DNA of 64,000 nt from positions 46,562,966 to 46,626,965 of the forward strand of contig CM055109.1 of assembly GCA_029204225.1 (NCBI GenBank). The letters are read 5' to 3'. Below the pieces are notes generated by a model. That model did not search any database, was not told the origin of the DNA, and was given only the letters and a program-made list of their open reading frames with translations. Below, one piece after another: positions 55,610 to 64,000 of this stretch; within the stretch, counting starts at the first letter, position 1, and each line of letters opens with the position of its first letter. Position numbers and translations under genes: made by a program. This stretch comes from Diphasiastrum complanatum (taxonomy: Eukaryota > Streptophyta > Lycopodiopsida > Lycopodiales > Lycopodiaceae).

Positions 55610-56768
55610 TTCCTGGAGGCATGTTTGACTTTCGCGAATTCGACCTTCGAGTTTCGTTTCGCTTCGTGTCTTAGGGTTTTTGAGGTACGTTGACTTTCAC
55701 AAATTGTGAAGAAACAAAATGCTTCTATTGCCAAACCCTTGCTAGCTTTCCATCCTCATTTTGACAGAAAAGACACACGAAACAAAAATGTTTGCAAACA
55801 ATTTTGCGACACACGACACAAAATCATTCGTGCTCCACAAAAGACCAAGAAGATCAGCCAAGTACCATGGGATACAAGTATTTGATCAGGTATTATGACA
55901 TCAACAGAAGTACTTTAGAACGTGGCTAATCTGCCACTCTTGTGATCCGTGATTATTTGTAGATGTTAATCTTTCTGATCTGGAAGTTACATAACGCAAT
56001 ACGAAAAAGTTTGCGAATTATATACTTTCTGCTTGATGCATAATACTGTAAGACAAAAATATACAGAATACATGTCTACCTGTGGGCGAGACAATTTTGT
56101 AAGAGGATCAGCAGATCTAGAAGTCTGCTAGTAAGCGAAACATTATTCATGAGAGAATTGTATTTCTCTCACGCCAATGCATTGTGTGGATCTGTCGCAC
56201 AGTGCTTGAAATCAGAAGATTAGTAGATAATATTGTAGTTGTTATGCGCATATTATTCTGAATGATTGTATGATCTTGAATGAATATTTTTTTGCTACTA
56301 TTCGTGTATCTGATTCACTTGTTTATTGAATTCCACACATTGGTTTGATTTTGTTGAATGCTATAATAATCTATAACGTAGATCGGCAGTGTTTGTCTAC
56401 ATTCTGGAGGATTGTAGGAATGATATAGCCGGTAGTGATCAACAATCATATCTAAATTCCACAAAAACTGATTTTATTCGCGAATGTTTTCGCTTCGTGT
56501 TTTGCTTCTATTTGCTTCGCGATCACTTGGCTTTAAGCGTAAATGAATTTCAGAGCTCATTTAAATTTCATTTCGCTTTGCTTTGTTTTGTCTAGTTTTG
56601 TTTTATTTCGTTACAGAGCCTGACTGAACTTTTCGTGAATTCTTCTCTTTCATCTAGTTTTGTTTCATTTCGTTTCGTTGGAGAGCTTGACTGGATCGCG
56701 AATTCTTCTCGAGCAGAAATTATTCGTGATCAGAACAGTTTTGCGAAATGTTCATGAATCGTTCGAGA
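55610..56768. other. non-coding, TTCG-rich target sequence
   Basis: Sequence between two young insertions, continuous in the ancestor with 50158-50173 on the left and 61831 on the right. Rich in TTCG, TTTCG and CGCGAATTC words (55628-55675, 56480-56768), as at 7980-8350. No gene; probably an old repeat. Confidence 0.4.
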
Positions 56769-57593
56769 TGTGAGAAATTGGCAAAAATCTAGCTTGGTAT
56801 TTTTTATGATAGAAGTTTGTAAGTGCATCTCACATGTGTGGAGGATGTTCCCACGTGTGGAGAATTGTAAAGTAAATAAAAAATGTTTGATATAGGGGTC
56901 TCATAGAATTTCATAGTCAAGCATTTAGGTGTAGGATGTTGATAGGGTCAAATTTGGCATAGATGGCAAATTATCCATTTCCACTTGTAGTGCCACTATT
57001 GAGCCAAACTAGAGTAGGAGGCCAAACTCGCGCCAATTAGAGTGTAGACAAATGTAATGCTTTTGTTTGATGAAGTTTAAGAGGTCCAATAAGATTTAGA
57101 GGTGGAACCATGAGTGGTCCAATAGAATTTGAGGTTTGTTTGAAAATGGTCCAATAGAATTTAGAGGTGCATGGATCAATGGTCCAATAGGATTAAGAGG
57201 TCGCAAAGTCTGGTCCAATCATAGTTAAGCATAGTGGTAGCTCGTGGATCTACTAGTATCATTGTACTCCTCATTTGGATCTAATTGATTTGGTGATTGT
57301 GTGGATTTTGAGTGTCATTGAATTTCTAGCTTTCTCTCTCTACCCGAGATCTCATGATGGTTTTTCTCTCTCTACCCAAGGAGAGCAGCTTTTTTCTACT
57401 TAGAATATTTTCTGAATACTTCCCACATGTGTGAGTGAGAGTTGGAAGTGATTGAATGCATGTAGTAGTGTGTTTTTGCCATAGGATCTAAGATTGGTCT
57501 TGAATCTCAATCTAGTCTTGATCTTGGTGCATCTACACACCTTAGGAGATCACAAGTACATGTTGTGGACAATCCACATGTCTGAAATCAACA
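56769..57593 (+). repeat. 5' LTR
   Basis: TGTGAGAAATTGG to GAAATCAACA. Contains repeated GGTCCAATAG-AATT words (57085-57200) and CTCTCTCTACCCGAG words (57335-57385). Confidence 0.9.
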
Positions 57594-57606
57594 AGGTATC
57601 AAAGCC
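57594..57606 (+). promoter_or_regulatory. primer-binding site, degenerate
   Basis: AGGTATCAAAGCC adjoining the LTR, compared with the usual TGGTATCAGAGC: two mismatches in twelve. Confidence 0.65.
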
Positions 57607-58328
57607 TACCTAAGGTTACCATGCATTTTGATCCATTCAAGTGAAAACTATTCATCAATCTTGAGCTAGAAATTGTCAAGGTCCATTTTCCTAGCTATCT
57701 TGTTCATTTTTGGATCAAAAGAGATTAAAAGGACATTGATTGGGTCTGACCTGGTACTGTACAAAATCAGATGCTCAGACACATCTGAGGAACATCCAAT
57801 TTCAGTTTGGAAGTTCTCTCTCATGCTTGATCCATTTATCTTCCTTGATAGCTTGTTTTGAAGTTATTTTTGTCTAGTTTCTGATGCAATCAGTTTCATT
57901 CCATTTGGTTGAGCCAATCAAAAGCTATAAGATTTTGAAGAGGGTTAGGTCGGGCACCTAGACCTGGGTGGACACATTTGGTTTGGTCAAGTCACAGTTG
58001 AATGCTTACCAATCTCATCTATATGTGATCTAGGCACTGTTTTGAGATCTTAGCCATTTTGTTTCATGCAATATCATTGTATTTGAGTCACATTTGGTTT
58101 CTTAGTGTATTTCACACGTGCTAAGAGTGTTTGATCCTAACTTTGCCCATACTCCATCATTTGATGTGATGAAGATCTAGTTTTGGAGAGATTGAGATAG
58201 CTAGTGAGAATCATCTCACAGTTTGTTGCAAGATCTTGCATAGGAGATGGTAGCACACCATTATTGGATCCTATAGTGAGAGAGAAGCAACATTTTTTGT
58301 TCATCACTTTTATTTATCTCCAATTTAC

Positions 58329-58912
58329 ATGACTTCAATAAGTTCATACTTGTTGCAACCAAGTGAGAGATTGTCTACTTCCAATTATTCAATATGGAAG
58401 TTGAGGATGGAGTCCATCTTGATACTCCAAGATGTGATGGACATTGTACTTGGGATTGAGGAGGAGCCTCAAGTCCTTCAAGAAGTACAAAAATACAAGA
58501 AGAGAGCTAGGATGGCTCTCCACTACATTAAGATGAATGTCTCTAATGAGATATTGAGGGAGATTGGTGATTGTTCTACATCCAAGGAAGCTTGGGATTG
58601 TCTCAATTCCATCTATGAGGCTAAGAACACCTCTAGGATCCTCACTCTTAGAAATCAAATCTTCCAAAGTAGTCAAAAGAGTGATGAGAGTGCATCTAAT
58701 TATGTTTTGAGAGTCAAGGATATTCATAGGGAGCTTGCATGTATTGGTGACTCAATCAATCAAAGTGAGCTAGTCCAAGTCATTCTCAATGGTTTGAGAG
58801 ATGAATATGACAACCTTGTCCAATCCTATGCCATTAAGGAGGAGCTACCAAGTTTGGAGGCCCTTCAAAGTGTGCTTATTTCTAAAGAATCAAGACAAGA
58901 GTACAAACTCTT
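58329..58912 (+). pseudogene. gag: copia gag
   Basis: Starts MTSISSYLLQPSERL; TSNYSIWKLRMESILIL, KEAWDCLNSIYEAKNTS and LVQVILNGLRDEYDNLV align closely with the Gag at 51996. A frameshift near 58908 moves the reading to the frame that holds the zinc knuckle. Confidence 0.85.
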
Positions 58913-59700
58913 GAGGTGGACAAGCTATCACTCAATCATGATGATGGCAAAGTTCTATTTGCCAAGCACAAAGAGAGGAGTAAGAAGCAACACCATCACT
59001 TCTCTAATGACAAAGCTAAAGACCAAGATGGAGAGGAGGAGGATGATACCTCTCATGCTTCTACTTCAAATCTCAAGAAGAAGAAGATCAAGTGCTTTTA
59101 TTGTGGCAAGGAAGGCGATTATGCCACCAATTGCTTCAAGAAGAAGAATCAACTCAATCAAGCCAACATCACCAATGAGAAAGAAGACTATATTGCAAGT
59201 GATGGAGAAGGCTCTCTTATGGCATCAAGCTTTTGCTCTTCCACCTTCAACAAGGATGACTCATGGTATATTGATAGTGGAGCGTCTTCACATATGTGTG
59301 GCTCCAAGCACTTTTTTTCATTTATTATGCCTTATGATGGAGTCAAGAAGAGCATATACATTGCAAGTAAGCATGAGTGCAATATTGAAGGAGTAGGGAT
59401 TATTCCCTTGAAGCTTGCATCTTCCAAAGATCTCTTTCTCAACAATGTTCTTTTTGTCCCAAAGCTTACAAAGAACATCTTAAGTGTTGGCCAACTTCTT
59501 GATAGTGGCTTTGATGTCAATTTCAATATTGACAATTGTGTGATCAAGAAGGATGGTGAGATCCTTGCATATGGATCAAGATTTGAAGGCATCTACAAAT
59601 TGGATCCAAGTGAGAGTGCAAACTCTCTTGATGTTTCTTATATGTCCAATATTTCAAAGGAGGAGGATCACACAAGATGCACATATCTTCTCTCTTCGAG
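58913..59700 (+). pseudogene. copia zinc knuckle, protease, pre-integrase
   Basis: Frame 58916-59929. Knuckle CFYCGKEGDYATNC, in which the zinc-binding His is Asp. Protease SWYIDSGASSHM at about 59260. Then VLFVPKLTKNILSVGQL and GIYKLDPS of the pre-integrase. The frame is open for 337 residues but lacks the integrase zinc-binding H and C pairs. Confidence 0.8.
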
Positions 59701-60110
59701 TATTATGGTGTATGATTATTCCTTATTATTCAAAGCATATGTTGAGAAGAAATTCTCATTGAAGATCAAAGCTTTGAGGAGTATTGGAGCTCTTGAAAGA
59801 ATAGCACCATATGAAGTTTTATTCAAGATGAAGCCTAAGTTGATCACCTTAGTGAACTTGGTAGTGCTTGCTTTGCACATATTCCCTTGGAAACAAGAAG
59901 GAAGGATGATCCAAGCTCATGGATCATGATTGGATACTCATCCATCAAGGAGGCCTTTAGTGTCTTTACACTCTCTATTTCAAAAGTGATTGTGAATAGA
60001 TATGTCACATTGCATGAAGATTTAATCTTGGAAGTGGCCGAGATCAAGGCTTCTCAAAAAGCATCACAAGTTATCTTTTTTGAAGGTATTCAAGTTATGA
60101 TGGGGCCAAT
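59701..60110 (+). pseudogene. copia integrase remnants
   Basis: FKAYVEKKFSLKIKALRS, where the second catalytic Asp region follows but reads RSIG, then APYEVLFKMKPKL, and one frame over RRKDDPSSWIMIGYSS and VIVNRYVTLHEDLI of the C-terminus. The core with the first Asp and the Glu is missing, so it is non-functional. Confidence 0.75.
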
Positions 60111-61000
60111 GTGTGAGGAGGAGTTTCTTCTTCATATGATTTCAAGAAGATCTTCAAGATGCATGGCCGAGTCTTTATGCCTCACCTTACATGGCAAAGA
60201 GGGGCATCTCTCATGTTTTATCTACTACAACACATTCATATATGCTTCTCTTCCTTTGTATGCTATTTTGCTTCATTGAATTTTTTGGATCTCAAAGTTC
60301 AAGAAAAGCTATACTAGTTTTGTATGATGCTTATGGTATGGACATGTTTCTTGTCATTATTGACTTAGATATATTTCCAATACTTTTTGAAAGCAAGATA
60401 TTGTATAGTCAAAAGTATGCTCTTGGTTCTAGTAAGAACAAGATTGAGCTTGGTACTCACTTTTTTTAAAATCATGTTTTCACATGTTTTGAGGCAAATT
60501 GTAAACTCCTCTTGAGATTAAGTGAAGCATCCAAAGTGGACACTTACATCCTTGAGAGAGTAACTAGCCTAAAAAAGATCAAGATAGTCTTTGATATCAA
60601 GATTAGATCCATCATGGATATAGTTCATTGTACGTGGACTAGTCAAGCTAGAAAGCATATTCTTGATAATCATCATTGTTTCACATCTTATGATCTTGAT
60701 CTCCATGATCCTTATGAGGGTTGGAAGCCTCGGAGTTCTCTATTTATGGTGCATCCATCATGCAAGTGGAACTTTCAAATCAAAGATCATCATCAAGCAT
60801 GGAGGAAGCCCATGATCATAGTGGCATATTGGCAAGAGATCTCTGCCAAAGAGATCTTATCATGGATATGGTGAGGGTGCCGCTATGATGGATCCCTTGG
60901 CTGGTCTTCACTTCTTATGCATACCAAAGGATCCACTCAAAAAGATTTACAAACTTCTCAAGTGATCTAGTACCTTTCCAAGCTATTTTTTGAGGAGGAG
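60111..61000 (+). other. unrecognised internal tail and polypurine tract
   Basis: Where RT and RNase H should lie there are only short frames (60191-60469 and 60512-60874) without RT motifs. The segment ends in GAGGAGGAG (60992-61000), the polypurine tract before the 3' LTR. Confidence 0.6.
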
Positions 61001-61825
61001 TGTGAGAAATTGGCAAAAATCTAGCTTGGTATTTTTTATGATAGAAGTTTGTAAGTGCATCTCACATGTGTGGAGGATGTTCCCACGTGTGGAGAATTGT
61101 AAAGTAAATAAAAAATGTTTGATATAGGGGTCTCATAGAATTTCATAGTCAAGCATTTAGGTGTAGGATGTTGATAGGGTCAAATTTGGCATAGATGGCA
61201 AATTATCCATTTCCACTTGTAATGCCACTATTGAGCCAAAATAGAGTAGGAGGCCAAACTCGTGCCAATTAGAGTGTAGACAAGTGTAATGCCTTTGTTT
61301 GATGAAGTTTAAGAGGTCCAATAGGATTTAGAGGTGGAACCATGAGTGGTCCAATAGAATTTGAGGTTTGCTTGAAAATGGTCCAATAGAATTTAGAGGT
61401 GCATGGATCAATGGTCCAATAGGATTAAGAGGTGGCAAAGTCTGGTCCAATCATAGTTAAGCATAGTGGTAGCTTGTGGATCTACTAGTATCATTGTACT
61501 CCTCATTTGGATCTAATTGATTTGGTGATTGTGTGGATTTTGAGTGTCATTAAATTTCTAGCTTTCTCTCTCTACCCGAGAGCTCATGATGGTTTTTCTC
61601 TCTCTACCCGAGGAGAGCAGCTTGTTTTTACTTAGAATATTTTTTGAATACTTCCCACACGTGTGAGTGAGAGTTGGAAGTGATTGAATGCATGTAGTAG
61701 TGTGTTTTTGCCATAAGATCTAAGATTGGTCTTGAATCTCAATCTAGTCTTGATCTTGGTGCATCTACACACCTTAGGAGATCACAAGTACATGTTGTGG
61801 ACAATCCACATGTGTGAAATCAGCA
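61001..61825 (+). repeat. 3' LTR
   Basis: TGTGAGAAATTGG to GAAATCAGCA, followed by TGAGA. Confidence 0.9.
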
Positions 61826-61830
61826 TGAGA

Positions 61831-62148
61831 GACTCCTATCAGTTCGTTACCAGAATTTTACTGGAAATTTGAATTTGCACACTTTCCATCAAATTGTTCG
61901 CCATTCATCTTTCGCTTCGCGTCACAGCAAAGTTGCATGAGTTCACAATTTTTGACACTTCCTCTTGAACCTTGGAGCTTTGCACGTTTAATCCAATTGT
62001 CTTTCTTCACTTTGCAAAGAGTGGCTTGTCGATCAACTTCAGACTTTATATATTGGACCTGGAGCTCTCCTTTCGAGATCAAATCTCGAATGTGATGATA
62101 CTTCAGATGTTGATGGGAACAAACAAGAAGAATAAAAAAAAACAAATT
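61831..62148. other. non-coding flank
   Basis: Continuation of the target sequence interrupted by the copia. The minus-strand reading 62190-61858 is partly protein-like (KVDRQATLCKVKKDNW-like stretch) and could be a decayed gag-pol linker, but no family was recognised. Confidence 0.3.
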
Positions 62149-62247
62149 GTAGCCTCCAAGGATAGCACGTCGACGTGCTAAGCATCTCACCGGAATTTTT
62201 TTTCGGCGAGACGCTTAGCACGCCGGCATGCTATCCTTGGAGGCTGC
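62149..62247. repeat. foldback (hairpin) element, MITE-like
   Basis: Arms 62149-62193 and 62203-62247 are inverted copies of about 45 bp with some six mismatches, around a loop of about 9 T-rich bases. The left arm contains the perfect 14-bp palindrome GCACGTCGACGTGC. A-rich runs flank both sides, and CAAATT/AATTTG extends the inversion. No coding capacity. Confidence 0.85.
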
Positions 62248-64000
62248 AAAAAAAAATTAATTTGAAATTTTTTTTACTTTGTGGGAATTTTAACTATGTA
62301 CCAAGCCAAATTCTTAATAATGAACATTGAAGTAGTAGCATAAAAAAGGTGGCACACCATGTGCTATCTTTTTGTTGAATGATGGCAAGAAAGAAACTCG
62401 CCAAACTTGCAAAAAACTTACTTGCAAAATTCCAAGGCCCGAATTTATGGAACTACTAGTGACCTATCGAATCAATGGCAAATCTGGCCCACTTAGGCTA
62501 TTGATGTGTCCCATTGAGGTATCCTAAACCACTCCTGGTTGTTTGTTCAAGGATCTTCTATAATCTTGACATGCAACATTGTTCATCTGAGACTTGGTGA
62601 TGCCTTATCGTCACTTTTGATGTTTCATGTGTACCTTCTTAGTCTAGAATTATCAATATCCTTATCCCAAGATGTTCTCCAGGCAGTAGCCCAAAAGCCA
62701 TTGCTCTTGGACAAATTTATTTAGCAACTATATTGTTATATTTCTCTTTTTTTGTTTAATGATTCACTATTGCTATAGAATCAAGTAGACGATTTTAATT
62801 TGTTAGAGTGACATAATTATGTTCGCATGTTATTGAGAGTGTAGGATGTTTCACTTAAATGGAGATGTGATTCCCCTAGATGATCGTCTTCTTGTTCTTC
62901 TTCATGGAGGCCAAGAACTTGTTGTACACTTGCCTTGCATATTGGTTTTGATCACATCCATGTAGTAGTCGTGTAAGAATTCCAAAAACGATTATTTTGC
63001 ATATAGCATTGGGTTACATATATGTGATCTTTATGAGACCACATTCCATGGATTGCTGAATTTGTCAAGTCTTGTGGATAGATAGCATTTTAGAAGTTAT
63101 GACAAAATTCTTGGGTGCACTTGAGGCCATGGCATTGTGAACATTTGTGAGGATCTGTCAATATAGGTCATTTATATCGCCAAAAGATAATTTGTGATGT
63201 CTCATTTAACAAAAGGACCATGACGTATTAAGTAGTATAGGGCTGGAGTTGTTAAAGAAATTGTGACATGATGTATTGTCATTAACATTTGTAGCAAGTT
63301 TGTAATGGTTAGGATTGTTACCATGTTTGTTTGGGTCGTTAAAACTTAGGAACTATTTAGTAAAGGTCAAGATCATTATTATTGGTCTAAATGTTAAACT
63401 TTCTAATGATTGGCTATTGATAAATTTGAGAAGCGAATCCTAAGTGGTAAATGAGCCTAATGGACAGGTTAACGTTGACCGTTAGTACTTTCTAATTGAT
63501 GGGTGACCAAATGTTATGTAGTTTGGAAAGGGTGTTGGACTTGGTTTGGGTCTACTAACACTATGTCAAACGCTTTGATGTATATAGTCTCTTAAAGCTA
63601 GATCTTATCTACAATATCCCATTTTGGGTTTTGTGAGAAATTGGATCCCTACCTCCTGTGAACCACTCTTGCCAATTAGCAAGGAAGCACAAGTAAAGAG
63701 ATGGTACCAAATTTTGATGGATTTTTGTGCTCTTGTATTTGTGATATTTTTTCTCACACTTGAAGACTAATTTGCTGAATGCAGAATGAGCTCATGTTTA
63801 AATGGGCTGTGCAAAGGAGCAAAAGGATTAACTTGCAGAATCTGCACCAACTTTGACCACCCAGTACCTAGCGCACTTTTTGAAGTGCAGTCCTATTTCT
63901 TGAGATAGAATCTCTTTGTCCTCTATAAGAATATATAGTAAAAATGGCCAGGTAAATCATTTATATTACCTTGATTCTAGAGGCGAATGAGTTTGGCACG
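62248..64000. other. no recognisable gene
   Basis: AT-rich sequence with only short frames (for example 62539-62724 plus). One TTTGTGAGAAATTGG at about 63634 resembles the LTR start at 56769 but does not continue. Confidence 0.4.

Larger units (their letters stand above)
56769..61825 (+). mobile_element. copia element, complete ends, defective inside
   Basis: LTRs 56769-57593 and 61001-61825 (825 bp each) differ at about 20 positions by eye count. Target duplication CGAGA (56764-56768) against TGAGA (61826-61830), one transition apart. Primer site, gag, protease and part of the integrase are present; RT and RNase H are not recognisable. Older than the element at 50174 but of the same Gag lineage. 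Confidence 0.9.

Noticed and set aside
62149-62247. Hairpin as a microRNA precursor
   Set aside because: No asymmetry, bulges or flanking stem typical of plant precursors; a short inverted repeat with A-rich flanks fits a foldback element better. It cannot be excluded without small-RNA data.
1-64000. CRISPR arrays, operons, ribosome-binding sites, prokaryotic signals
   Set aside because: None seen; introns, TATA box and LTR elements show nuclear plant DNA.

Overview
This is nuclear DNA of a land plant. It has AT-rich non-coding DNA, GT-AG introns, plant-type Ty1/copia and Ty3/gypsy elements primed by initiator-Met or Asp tRNA, and almost no single-copy genes. I could not name the species. 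A large-genome lineage fits, possibly a non-seed plant because of the uncommon LINE and DDE-transposase types, but that is an inference.

Layout. 1-7.9 kb: a gypsy gag scrap, a duplicated unknown segment, a decayed minus-strand gypsy gag-pol (1800-5885) and a plus-strand copia 3' end (5884-7860). 8-12.4 kb: weak LTR-like and transposase-like remnants, a 121-bp x3 and a 301-bp x2 tandem repeat, and a minus-strand LTR with a primer-binding site. 12.4-18.4 kb: two divergent, inactivated copies of an intron-containing gene family X. Its motif order resembles RAG1/Transib-type DDE transposases. They flank an unrelated intron-containing gene family Y, which recurs at 36 kb. 19.7-23.2 kb: the 5' half of a copia element. 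23.2-24.9 kb: unidentified frameshifted reading frames on both strands. 25-28.4 kb: a non-LTR retrotransposon whose C-terminus looks like a restriction-like endonuclease. 30.1-35.9 kb: a second gypsy element with an Asp-tRNA primer site. 36-40.4 kb: family Y copy 2 and a truncated minus-strand copia with an 84-bp tandem repeat in its leader. 41.5-42.5 kb: the one convincing host gene, a two-exon secreted proline-rich protein with a TATA box. 44.1-50.2 kb: a large non-coding LTR element (LARD-like). 50.2-55.6 kb: a very young, structurally complete LTR element that encodes only Gag plus a long unexplained C-terminal region. 56.8-61.8 kb: an older copia relative with a similar Gag. 62.1 kb: a near-perfect foldback hairpin. 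62.3-64 kb: nothing recognised.

The most interesting objects are the young Gag-only element (50174-55604), the RAG1-like family X (12.5-18.4 kb), the endonuclease-tailed LINE, the unknown gene pair at 23.2-24.9 kb and the host secreted protein gene. Coordinates of decayed elements are read by eye and may be off by tens of bases. LTR ends, terminal duplications and splice sites quoted to the base were checked against the sequence.
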